A stretch of DNA of 64,000 bases. Source: Bradyrhizobium semiaridum. GTDB taxonomy: Bacteria > Pseudomonadota > Alphaproteobacteria > Rhizobiales > Xanthobacteraceae. Location of the stretch: assembly GCF_020329505.1 (NCBI RefSeq), contig NZ_JAGKJJ010000003.1, positions 1 through 64,000 on the forward strand, written 5' to 3'. Within the stretch, counting starts at the first letter, position 1, and the number at the start of each line of letters is the position of its first letter. The notes below the pieces were generated by a model. That model saw only the letters and a program-made list of their open reading frames with translations, searched no databases and was not told the DNA's origin. Positions 8,931 to 17,839 of this stretch are shown here, piece by piece. The translations under genes were made by a program, and so were the position numbers.

Positions 8931-9276
8931 ATCGCGCCCCCCTTTTCCCCAGCGAGAATCGCAACTAGCCTACCACCCCACCTGCCATAGCAACCAGCGC
9001 GTTAGTCTCCTATGCCCTACGAAAGTCACACTAGCTCCACCGCTCGGGCTCCCGGCCTCCTTCCACTGGAGCGTTCACTGAAGAGTCAGCCCCAAAACGG
9101 AACGTGAGCATCAGTTTGGCTTCTCTTAGACACCGGACTCTTGATCAGTGGTCGAACAACCGAGATCGGTCCGGCTCGCCAAGACCATGCTTCTCGTCGC
9201 TGGAGGGCCGTCGAAGGGCCGCGGGAACAGGGAATCAGATAAACGTGAGAAATTGGACCGAAAAATCGAGGCGCGA

Positions 9277-10119
9277 ATGAATGGGCCTACAATACTGGCG
9301 CGAACATTGTCATCGGCCAACATTCGCGACCGCTATCAGAATAACTGGCAGTATCATTCGCGCAGTGACCATCACTCAAAGATTGCCTGTTGGGGGGTGG
9401 TCTTCGATTTGATGGCGTCGACTCCGCTTCTGAGGCGTCACGTGGAAGCGGGCGCAGTCTGCTTCGGCATCAACCACGAAATGCGGGACTTCGTTCACGA
9501 CCGGAAGAAGAACCTCGACTTAGTGCTCTGTACGCCGGGCGGCCCTACCACCGCTGAGACATTGGAAAGGATGGGAAGGAATTACAAAATTGAACTTACG
9601 CGAGAGGAGCAAAGCGCCTTTAACAAACTTCCGCAACTCGCTCGCGCGCCGGTCGGTTCAGTACTGATGGCGCTCGAAGCCAAAGCCTGTATGACGGCGC
9701 ATCAACGCGCTCTTCCTCGCCTGTACGATGAACTAAACTCGTCGCACCTCACGGTTCACGGAGCAAGTGACCAAGCAATCGCAGTCGCCTTTACCATGGT
9801 GAATGTCGCAGAGAGTTATCTCAGCCCGGATTTGAACAAGAAGAACAGATCGTCCGATGCAGAGTGGAGTCAGCACAAACAGCCGCGAGACGCCCAGCTC
9901 GCAATTGATAAAATCAAGCAGCTTCCGCGTCGTTCAAAGGTGGGCGACGTTGGCTACGACGCGATCTCGATCGTCGTGATAAACATGGCGAACGATGGGA
10001 GTGCTGTTAAACTCATCCAGGGGCCTCCCGCGCCACCCCAGGGCGACATCTACAATTATGAAAACATGATCGCTCGGCTGTCAGGTATCTACGCTACGCG
10101 GTTCAAGGATCTTAGCTAG
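9277..10119 (+). CDS. Predicted PD-(D/E)XK restriction endonuclease
   Basis: About 280 aa. The core shows NLDLVLCTPGG (Asp 81 from this start), a central helix-rich insert, then SVLMALEAKACMTAH with E134-A-K136. A D...ExK arrangement on adjacent strands is the signature of PD-(D/E)XK nucleases. I do not recognise the specific family. It converges on vsr with a 39-bp overlap (10081-10119), next to a C5 methyltransferase, so a cognate restriction enzyme is the natural reading. The ATG at 9277 has GAGG five bases upstream; the frame is open from a GTG at 9148, so a longer N-terminus is possible. It ends shortly after an I-V-V-I-N-M-A-N-D-G-S strand. Confidence 0.65.
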   Translation: MNGPTILARTLSSANIRDRYQNNWQYHSRSDHHSKIACWGVVFDLMASTPLLRRHVEAGAVCFGINHEMRDFVHDRKKNLDLVLCTPGGPTTAETLERMGRNYKIELTREEQSAFNKLPQLARAPVGSVLMALEAKACMTAHQRALPRLYDELNSSHLTVHGASDQAIAVAFTMVNVAESYLSPDLNKKNRSSDAEWSQHKQPRDAQLAIDKIKQLPRRSKVGDVGYDAISIVVINMANDGSAVKLIQGPPAPPQGDIYNYENMIARLSGIYATRFKDLS

Positions 10120-10497
10120 CTTGTCTCGGATCCGGTTCTCTTGGCATTCCCAGATGATGATGACGCGATAACCCTCGCGGCGGAGACGAGTTACGCACCG
10201 AGCGTCTCTGCGTCGATTGTCACGGAATTTGGCAATCCAAAAATTCCGGTTTGACTTGGGGATTGTCGCTTTCAGGCAACCCTTATGATGATGCCAAAAG
10301 CATCCATTTACGAAGACAGCCCAGCGTTTCGAGCGGTTTGCAAAATCAGGACTGCCAGGGAGCTTCTTAACGTTCTTGCGATAGTGAGCCCCTAGATCGC
10401 GCAACATGGTCGCGACGATCGTCTCGATCTTTGTACCCCGTTGCCTTATCCGCGCCATTCGTGCGGATGTTTCGGGATCGGGGCGCGCCGCTTTCAT
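10081..10497 (-). CDS. vsr: Very short patch repair endonuclease Vsr
   Basis: 138 aa, the full length of Vsr. Nicks DNA 5' of the T in T:G mismatches that arise by deamination of 5-methylcytosine. Visible: KLPGSPDFANRSKRWAVFVN with catalytic Asp51, then GCFWHHHKGC (zinc and active-site residues), the N-x-x-F-W-x-x-K-F-x-x-N-R-x-R-D segment and V-I-I-I-W-E-C near the end, all diagnostic. The ATG overlaps the TGA of the methyltransferase gene by 4 bp, so translation is coupled. Its presence implies that the partner enzyme makes 5-methylcytosine. Confidence 0.95.
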   Translation of the reverse strand: MKAARPDPETSARMARIRQRGTKIETIVATMLRDLGAHYRKNVKKLPGSPDFANRSKRWAVFVNGCFWHHHKGCLKATIPKSNRNFWIAKFRDNRRRDARCVTRLRREGYRVIIIWECQENRIRDKLAKILEPRSVDT

Positions 10498-11747
10498 TCG
10501 GCAGCAACAGCGAACTTGGCGTTCTCAAGGTTGTCCATCCGAAAGAGATGCTCGCGAAGTCGATCTTGAAAGCCGTCCGCAAAGCGCAGCTTTGCTCGCT
10601 CGGTCCTCGAAAGGAACCCCCGCGTGGCACGCGCCGAAAGGAGTTTTCCATCGTGACGGAGGAACTGCGTTAATGCGGGTCGCGCTTCCCATTTCGGATA
10701 GGAATTGATTCGAACTGCATATCGGCCGTTCCCGTCATAGCGTGCCGCCGTTGGCCACCTGCCACTCGCAGGAAGTGCGCCATCTCGATCGGCGTGATAC
10801 TTGCCGGGTCGAGCTAGGCGTTTGCCCAACCACGCTGCAACCGGCACTGTGACGGCGTTCCCGACGAGCGACCAGCGAAGCGAAGCACGAGAAACCTGCT
10901 CTGCCGGACGGGTCCAATTCTCCGGAAAACCTTGAAGGCGCTCTGCATCCCGAATGTCAGGCGTAATGACATCCCCTGAAGGCAGCAAGATCGCGGGTGG
11001 AGAAGCGATCCCAACGGTCGAGCCATTCTTCAATGTAGGAATCGAATCAGGGGCCCACCCGAGTCCACGTATTCCTTCGGTCCAATAGAAACCGTGAGCA
11101 TATCTATCGAGATTGGTTGGGAGCACATTCGGCTCAGCTTCGTCCGTCAGAATGACCGAAGCAGGATCGACGTCAGTCGTAGTCGCGACGAAAAGCACAC
11201 GCTCCCGCCGTTGTGGCAAGAACGAGAGACTATTCACGACGCGGTAAGCCCAGCGATAGCCGCGCTCCTCAAATGCTTCGACCAGGGTACGCATGCCGCT
11301 TCCTTTGTCGAGTTGCAACATGAATGAAACATTCTCAAGCACGACCCATGGCACGCGCCTTCGGTCGAGCAGACGAAAGATTTCACCCACTAGTCCTGAC
11401 CGAGAGCCTCCAATACCCAGAGTTTGGCCTGCCTGGCTAAGATCCTGGCAGGGAAATCCGCCTGCTATCAGGTCGACTTCCCTCGGAAGGGTCTTGAGGT
11501 CTCGAACGTCCCGCTTACAGGGAACGTCAGGCATCCTCGCCGCGAGGACGGCACGAGCGGGCTCCCAAATTTCGCAAAGCAGGCTTGGCTCATGCCCTGC
11601 CGCAGCAAGGCCCCGCTCCAGTCCCCCAACACCGGCGAATAATCCCGCGACCTTCACTTCCAACCCCAACTCGGCGAATCGAGCACCACCAGATGTCAGG
11701 CTACCACTGTTCTCATTTCGTTCCCAATTCGTCAATCCAGCCTGCAC
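10494..11747 (-). CDS. dcm: DNA (cytosine-5-)-methyltransferase
   Basis: 417 aa. Conserved blocks in order: motif I KVAGLFAGVGGLERG (residues 32-46), motif IV GGFPCQDLSQAG with catalytic C100, motif VI LENVS at 137-141, motif VIII Q-R-R-E-R-V-L-F-V-A, and motifs IX-X near RLQGFPENWT and LVGNAVTVPVAAWLG. After motif X there is an extra 75 residues, a C-terminal extension beyond the usual end. The GTG start at 11747 lies 16 bp inside the end of the helicase gene; a GTG at the KVAGLF segment is the alternative. Either restricts foreign DNA with the convergent nuclease, or supplies self-marking for the Druantia-like genes. Confidence 0.93.
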   Translation of the reverse strand: MQAGLTNWERNENSGSLTSGGARFAELGLEVKVAGLFAGVGGLERGLAAAGHEPSLLCEIWEPARAVLAARMPDVPCKRDVRDLKTLPREVDLIAGGFPCQDLSQAGQTLGIGGSRSGLVGEIFRLLDRRRVPWVVLENVSFMLQLDKGSGMRTLVEAFEERGYRWAYRVVNSLSFLPQRRERVLFVATTTDVDPASVILTDEAEPNVLPTNLDRYAHGFYWTEGIRGLGWAPDSIPTLKNGSTVGIASPPAILLPSGDVITPDIRDAERLQGFPENWTRPAEQVSRASLRWSLVGNAVTVPVAAWLGKRLARPGKYHADRDGALPASGRWPTAARYDGNGRYAVRINSYPKWEARPALTQFLRHDGKLLSARATRGFLSRTERAKLRFADGFQDRLREHLFRMDNLENAKFAVAAE

Positions 11748-14700
11748 GCCAAAAATGTGCCATTTCCTCCGTTCTTAACAAGAAATGGTGCCTGAATTGC
11801 CTGAAGTTGGTCCGCAATTGCAGTCATTGGATTGAAGGCAACTGTCCCCACCGGACTCCAAGATCCGACGCCCTGATCGAAGAAAATCGTCCCTTCTCCT
11901 CGAGCGGTTCGGAAATTGAGCCGACGACGGTGAGCGAGATCCTGGTGCAGTCCTAGCCTTGCTTTAGGGGACACCCCCTTAAGCAGATGTTCAAAAATAA
12001 CTGTGCGAGAATCCATGTCTGCCCAATCATCTTTGACCGTCGTTCCCATCTTTGGGCGACGTTGGTCACGGCGTTGCAGCAGAGTGTCTATGACGATCTC
12101 GGTGTTCTGATCGGAAAAGCCTTTCAACAGCTCGGAAACAAGCCTTACTACGAGAGGACTGAAAAGATACCGATCTGAGTACCGCAGTTCGATGCAAGGC
12201 TCTGAGAGCACCGCCGCGAGAGTATCGTTCCGCCCCGCGATGAGAGCCTTGAGCCGCTTTCCAAAGCCGTCCACGGGCCCATCAAGTTCAGCGCCGACTT
12301 CGAAGATCGCTTCACGTATTCTTTCGACAAGCAACGTGTGTGGATCAATATTCCCCGTGCTTTCGGGCGCCGCTTCTAGGTTGCCTCGGACGACGGGAGC
12401 CTCAGTGGTGCTCGCCCAATTCAAGTCGATGGAATAAGCTGACCGATCAAGCGATCGCCAGGCGGTGATTTCTCGTCCGACCTCGGTGGCCACCGCAAGC
12501 AAATCCTCATTGCCCGGCGACATATTCCGGAGTGAGGCTCTCGCCCTTTCGAGCCAAAGAACAACTCTTCGGCGAGTAACCGCATCCGCTTGCCGCAAGA
12601 TCGCCCCATTCACTTCGACCGATGCACTGCGCCCACGGGCACCCCACCGCTCTACGACGGAGGCGGCTGGCCATCGTTCGAAATCCCACGCACTTGGGTC
12701 ACCATGCAACATCAGGGTTAGTTCGGCCGCTGGGTTTGTTGCGATCAAATCGTTCAGCGCATCCGCAAGGGCAGCCGACTCGTACACCGTCCGCACCCCA
12801 AACAGGCGATGCTGCTCCGGAAGTGAAATGCGTGAGAGTAGCTGTGCCAGCAATGCATAGGCACTCAAACGATCCGTGCCTTCGACTGTGTGTTGCGCAT
12901 CCGGCGCGAGAACGCAACGCGGACAAACCCGCACCGCATCTCGATCTCCACATCGACCTATTGCCGAGCAGTCGAGGAAAGTAAGCGCCTCCCTCAAATA
13001 ACCCACAGGGTCGCGTGCGATCACGGTCGAGAAACCCGCTCCTCCGCTGGCCCTGTCGAATATCACTGCGCTATAAGAATCCACGCCGCGGCTGTTTGGC
13101 GCTGCCGGCGCCGCAAAGCCCATTTCGTCAGCGTCAATGCCCAACTTCTTAGCCACGGCTTCACGTAGCGCGAGAGCGATCGTCAACGCAACGTCCCTCG
13201 AACGACAGTCATAGAGCTGGATCTCGCAGACGTCCGTGCGTATTTCATGCCCCAAATTGAGATTTCGTACGACCGCATAGGGCGAGTATTCCGGAGCGCC
13301 AGTACAGGTTTGACCATCGGCCGCCATTGGCGCACCTCTGAGAGGCCTGTGGCCTGTTAGGCCAGACCCGCCAGACGCCACTGTCTCGGCTTCAGAACGG
13401 CCGCAATGAAGACAGACTGCATACCCGTGTCCGTGATCCCCGGGATTGAACCAGAACACCGTTCCGTCCGCGCTTGCACGCACGCGGCCGATGTCAGGGT
13501 CTGGCAGTGAGCGCCACGGCGCCTCTCGGGCCGAAACCCACGGGTCTATAACCCGCGACCCGCCCAGATCAGATGGATCATCGTGCACCTTGAACCGGAC
13601 ATCTACCGAAAACCCTCCAGGACTTAGATACCTGATCGGTGTGAAGTTACTCGATCCGCACTCGATGCAGGGCGTTTCACCAACAGCGGACGGTTTTGAG
13701 CTCAGGGCGCCGCAGGTCCTACAGGACCACATCGTTCTCAAGCTTTGTATCTCGCGAAGGCCATCTTCTGATATGGGCCTTTGCCAGTTGAGAGTGACGC
13801 CTCCAGACTCGCGAACAACACCGTCTACAACGATCCCACGGCCCGGCGCGTATTCATAGATACCCACTTCGCGTGACCGCGACGGATAACCTCGACCGAA
13901 GCTCTGCTCTTGCGGCGCTCCACCCTCCTCAACTCGGCGCGCTCGTGCCGCTCTCTCGCTGGCTGTCTCGGTTACGAATTGAACGACGTCGGTTGGGAAG
14001 CCATAGGATGGAAGGAAGCCTCTGCCGGCCAACTCACCTAGTAGATAGCCTCTCTCCAAACGAAGTCTCTGAACTTCTCGCGCCCTGTTAATTGCCGCGA
14101 GTTCGACATCTTTAGCCACGCCCTCCGGGATGGCAGGCGCCAGCGCTTGCCATTCTGCCTGGATCTCTGAGTGGATCCGATCCATACGACCTCTCAGCGC
14201 CTCAACGAGATCCCAACCCGGCCGGATGGGAGTACCGGCCAGCAACGATGTCAGCTCATCCAACAGCGTCGGAACCGATGGGACGGTATCGAGCCAAGCC
14301 ACGAAGGACGAGGCCGGTGGTGGATCAGTCGGTGAGTTCGCCTCCGCCGCGAGACCAAAAAATGCCTGATTGGTCAGCTTGTGCAATTCCGATCCAAGAC
14401 TTGAAAGATACTCCGACAAGAGAAGTGCAGCAGCGTGACGCGTTGCGATGGTCGGGCTGTCAAGACTTACCCGAGGCGTTCGCACCTGACGTTGGAGATA
14501 CTCCATTGGATTCGAAATCGTCATTTGGTCGAGTGGACGATTTTTGCAGAGCGTAAGTCCTACTGCTATCGGCTGACGCTGCCGCCCTGCCCGACCGACG
14601 CGCTGGCGGTAATTCGCGATTTCTGGCGGAGCATTCGTATTTAGCACCGCCTCGATGCTGCCGATATCGACACCCATTTCCATGGTGGTGGAACAGCCAA

Positions 14701-17700
14701 GGACGTTGATCCTACCAGCTTTGAACTCTCTCTCGTATCGGCGAAGTGTCGTGCTCGGCTGTTGTGCGGAGTGTTCCGCCGCGCGTATCCAAGGAGAGAA
14801 TTTCGCAGCACGATCCTGCTGGTCGCCCCATCTTCCGAGGCTCCGCAGCGACACAATGATCGGATCAGTTGAAAGCCAGTTATCGATCCGATCTTCGGTC
14901 ACGATCTGCCCGACCGAATCCCGACGCCAAGTGTATGGCAGGCGCGGCATTGTAATGGGCATCGCGACGGGGTGGATCCCGTCGATGTCATAGGGGCTTC
15001 GTCCCCGAATTGTCGTGTCCAGCACTCTTCTCGTTGTCGGACACCAGAATGCCCTGTCGACTCGAGCAACAGCGAGGTCTCCCAGCCGCAAACGGAATCC
15101 GTTGTCCGAAGCAGTCAAGAAACGAAAGAGCGCTCGCCAAGCAGCCGTGAGTACTTCGTCCACGCTGTCCTTGTCCGTGCGGCTGTCAGGATCGAGTTGC
15201 AACGCCTGAAATAGAAGCCGTACTACTCGCGTTAGCCGCGGGCCCTGCGCGTTTGGCCAAAGACGCACATATCGGCTCGATCTCTCCCCAGGGCTCCACG
15301 GTTTGACCTCGATATGGCTCTGGCGTCGGTCTATCCAACTCAACCACCACCGCGGAAAGTCGAGCGCGACGTTTGTCCGCAGGAAATGCGTGACCAAGAG
15401 ACGAAGTAGGTCGCGCCAATCTTCATCTGTCATGCCAATGCGCTGCGCGGCCGGAGGAACTCGCGGCTCCGCGCGGTCAATCCCAGGTAGTTCAAACCGG
15501 AATAATCCGAGCGTCTCCGCCGAGTTAGCGCGGACTGGCCGTCTCATCGCTTCTCGATACAGCAGGAATTCCGCCAACACCTCTGGATCTTGGAAGCGCT
15601 CGTCTCGGTTTGTTGTGGTCCACAAGTCTCTCAGGAACGCATTGACCGTGGTGTGCCCAGCCAACCGCTGGACGAGCTCTCGCCAGCGCTTCGCGCCGCC
15701 GTCCAGCATGGCCGATCGTTGGCGCTCGGACTCCTCTGCCAGTCGGGTGAATTCGGGATCGTCTGGAAACTCCCTGAGCCTCGCGATCCTTGTATTCAGG
15801 GCCTCAAGCTCTTGTTGGTCAATCGGAGGAGCTTCCTGGACGAACTGGTAAATGAATGATCGTACAAACATCCGCTCAGACGCGACCTGCACGTTGGCCG
15901 CATGCCTCGCGGTACCTTGGCGGGCATCCGTAAAGGTGATCAGGCGGCGCCCATTGAACGGAAGCGGATCTGACGCATCAAGCTCCGGCGACAAGTCCGC
16001 AAGAAAGCCTGGAGTGATCTGAGCCATCAGGAACGGCGCGCCAGCAGCGACTGGCCGCAATGCACCGCGGTTCGGATCAAACCGATTTGGCGCGCGCGTG
16101 CAACACGGGCATTCCAGGATGTCCCGACTTGCCGCGAAGGCTACATTTGCATGCTCGTCCAATCTTCCCGTTTTCAAATCCAGGTCCAGTCGACGTGACC
16201 CGGGTTTCGGCGGATAGGTCAGATAGCGGCGTGAGACAAGCGTCGGTGCATCTATCGTCGCCGCTTCATCGTCCTCTGCGTCTTCGCTTGGGTCTTCTCG
16301 CTCAAGCGTCTGCTCGAAGTCATCCTCGTCGTCACCTTCGCTCCATGCTGCAATTCGGGAACCACCATCAAGCTCCTCGGCTCGCAACGCTCCGTCGCCA
16401 CACAGCTGGCAACAGACCCACTCCAACACGATTGACTCGCAATACGGACAATGTTCGCGAGCCTCCGAGAAAATCGCTCCATAGTTCCAATCGGAGCCGT
16501 CCGCTCCCTGTGCAGGACTCTTGGAGCAGTTGGGATTTATGCACGTCCAGAGCCCATTCACCGTTCGATGAAACAGGTGAACTCGGTTTGGAAGAATGGA
16601 ATCCCCGCCGATGGCAGCCATCGCCGGCTCGGCCTGGGGATCCCTCGCCCTGGCCGCTTCCACGAGAAATTTTGTCGCATCGCCCTGTCCAACACCGAGC
16701 GCCGCCGCTTCGCGAGCCCAACCACGCCAGGAATAGATTTGGCCGGACCGAAGTTCTTCTCGCACAGCTCGCAATCTCTTCGATTTGGCCAGTATTCGGC
16801 CGCTCTCCAGCGGATCAAGGTCGGAGAGGTCGCTTATCGGAAGATGACCACCATCTTGAGCGGCCGGCATCGACGGAAGGGGCGCGCGATAACCTTCAAC
16901 AACACCCACCGCGTCACGTGGTGCACCAGAGAGATTGCAGAGGAAATCATGGAGCTCCGCCCTCGCATTGGCTCCGCCTATGGTAGCGGAGGTTGCCACA
17001 TAGCGAATCTGATCTGGCGTACGGCCAAATGCGAGCGCAACGCGGCGCAGAAGAAGCGCAATCTCCGCGGCCTGGGCTCCCATGTACGAGTGAGCCTCGT
17101 CGAGCACGATGAAGTCCAGCGTGCCACGAGACAGCGCAAGGATCGGCACATCAACTTGACGGATCAGCATGTATTCCAGCATCGTGGCATTTGTCACGAG
17201 CACTGGTGGCGGCGAGGCGCGCAGGGCGGTGCGGTCGCCTACTCGCCACGGCCGTTCGGCTCTCACCGAGGCTCGGGCCGTTTCAGGCGTTTCGCCGTTG
17301 TAGAGGCAATATCGCAGGCTGCCTCCAAAGGGTGCGAACCAGCGTTCCAGCCGCTCCTCTTGGCTGCTGATCAACGCGTTGAGCGGATAAAGCAACAGAG
17401 CGCGCACGCCTTCCAGCTGCCTTTGCCCCCGATCGGACAGCCTAATGAGCCGATCGAGAATCGGCGCGAGAAAGCATTCGGTCTTACCCGAACCCGTGCC
17501 GCTGGACACAATCACTGAGCTTGGATCGGCGGACGTCAGACGCTTCCAAGCCTCCGCCTGGTGAGCATATGGCGGATATGATACGGAATTGAGCACGTCG
17601 ATCGTTCGGCGATCGAATATCCCTTGGTCGAGTCCTGACCATCCTCCCTTCAATGGCAGCCAAGGGAAAGCACCTTCCACGAACGGCTCGGCAATCAGGG

Positions 17701-17839
17701 AACCGGGGCTTCCGGCCGGCGCCCCCCAGACACTACGCAAGTAACTCGCTAGGGTGCGAGAGCGTGGACGCAACATTCCGATGATGGCGTCAGCTGCCTG
17801 CTCCGGCAACCGCGTCATCATGCGATCGAGATCAATCAT
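11732..17839 (-). CDS. druE: DruE-like giant DEAD/DEAH helicase with DUF1998
   Basis: 2035 aa. Helicase lobe 1: Walker A SSGTGSGKTECFLAP at 112-126, LLLYPLNALISSQEERL, DEAH at 247-250, and SAT in YVATSATIGG near 284. Lobe 2 holds GCSTTMEMGVDIG and NYRQRVGRAGR. Several Cys clusters (CINPNC, C-P-Y-C, C-C-Q-L-C, later CRTCG and C-I-E-C) suggest inserted zinc knuckles. The DUF1998 region near residues 1580-1680 contains FDRASGGAGF and C-P-R-C. This size and layout is that of DruE, the hallmark of Druantia anti-phage systems. The start overlaps the upstream gene by 4 bp. A related DrmA/DpdJ-type helicase is less likely given the 1093-aa partner. Confidence 0.8.
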   Translation of the reverse strand: MIDLDRMMTRLPEQAADAIIGMLRPRSRTLASYLRSVWGAPAGSPGSLIAEPFVEGAFPWLPLKGGWSGLDQGIFDRRTIDVLNSVSYPPYAHQAEAWKRLTSADPSSVIVSSGTGSGKTECFLAPILDRLIRLSDRGQRQLEGVRALLLYPLNALISSQEERLERWFAPFGGSLRYCLYNGETPETARASVRAERPWRVGDRTALRASPPPVLVTNATMLEYMLIRQVDVPILALSRGTLDFIVLDEAHSYMGAQAAEIALLLRRVALAFGRTPDQIRYVATSATIGGANARAELHDFLCNLSGAPRDAVGVVEGYRAPLPSMPAAQDGGHLPISDLSDLDPLESGRILAKSKRLRAVREELRSGQIYSWRGWAREAAALGVGQGDATKFLVEAARARDPQAEPAMAAIGGDSILPNRVHLFHRTVNGLWTCINPNCSKSPAQGADGSDWNYGAIFSEAREHCPYCESIVLEWVCCQLCGDGALRAEELDGGSRIAAWSEGDDEDDFEQTLEREDPSEDAEDDEAATIDAPTLVSRRYLTYPPKPGSRRLDLDLKTGRLDEHANVAFAASRDILECPCCTRAPNRFDPNRGALRPVAAGAPFLMAQITPGFLADLSPELDASDPLPFNGRRLITFTDARQGTARHAANVQVASERMFVRSFIYQFVQEAPPIDQQELEALNTRIARLREFPDDPEFTRLAEESERQRSAMLDGGAKRWRELVQRLAGHTTVNAFLRDLWTTTNRDERFQDPEVLAEFLLYREAMRRPVRANSAETLGLFRFELPGIDRAEPRVPPAAQRIGMTDEDWRDLLRLLVTHFLRTNVALDFPRWWLSWIDRRQSHIEVKPWSPGERSSRYVRLWPNAQGPRLTRVVRLLFQALQLDPDSRTDKDSVDEVLTAAWRALFRFLTASDNGFRLRLGDLAVARVDRAFWCPTTRRVLDTTIRGRSPYDIDGIHPVAMPITMPRLPYTWRRDSVGQIVTEDRIDNWLSTDPIIVSLRSLGRWGDQQDRAAKFSPWIRAAEHSAQQPSTTLRRYEREFKAGRINVLGCSTTMEMGVDIGSIEAVLNTNAPPEIANYRQRVGRAGRQRQPIAVGLTLCKNRPLDQMTISNPMEYLQRQVRTPRVSLDSPTIATRHAAALLLSEYLSSLGSELHKLTNQAFFGLAAEANSPTDPPPASSFVAWLDTVPSVPTLLDELTSLLAGTPIRPGWDLVEALRGRMDRIHSEIQAEWQALAPAIPEGVAKDVELAAINRAREVQRLRLERGYLLGELAGRGFLPSYGFPTDVVQFVTETASERAARARRVEEGGAPQEQSFGRGYPSRSREVGIYEYAPGRGIVVDGVVRESGGVTLNWQRPISEDGLREIQSLRTMWSCRTCGALSSKPSAVGETPCIECGSSNFTPIRYLSPGGFSVDVRFKVHDDPSDLGGSRVIDPWVSAREAPWRSLPDPDIGRVRASADGTVFWFNPGDHGHGYAVCLHCGRSEAETVASGGSGLTGHRPLRGAPMAADGQTCTGAPEYSPYAVVRNLNLGHEIRTDVCEIQLYDCRSRDVALTIALALREAVAKKLGIDADEMGFAAPAAPNSRGVDSYSAVIFDRASGGAGFSTVIARDPVGYLREALTFLDCSAIGRCGDRDAVRVCPRCVLAPDAQHTVEGTDRLSAYALLAQLLSRISLPEQHRLFGVRTVYESAALADALNDLIATNPAAELTLMLHGDPSAWDFERWPAASVVERWGARGRSASVEVNGAILRQADAVTRRRVVLWLERARASLRNMSPGNEDLLAVATEVGREITAWRSLDRSAYSIDLNWASTTEAPVVRGNLEAAPESTGNIDPHTLLVERIREAIFEVGAELDGPVDGFGKRLKALIAGRNDTLAAVLSEPCIELRYSDRYLFSPLVVRLVSELLKGFSDQNTEIVIDTLLQRRDQRRPKMGTTVKDDWADMDSRTVIFEHLLKGVSPKARLGLHQDLAHRRRLNFRTARGEGTIFFDQGVGSWSPVGTVAFNPMTAIADQLQAIQAPFLVKNGGNGTFLACRLD

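Noticed and set aside
16060..17518. Two long plus-strand frames (308 and 355 codons) inside druE
   Set aside because: Antisense to well-conserved helicase sequence, low-complexity Arg/Pro/Ser composition, no family features.
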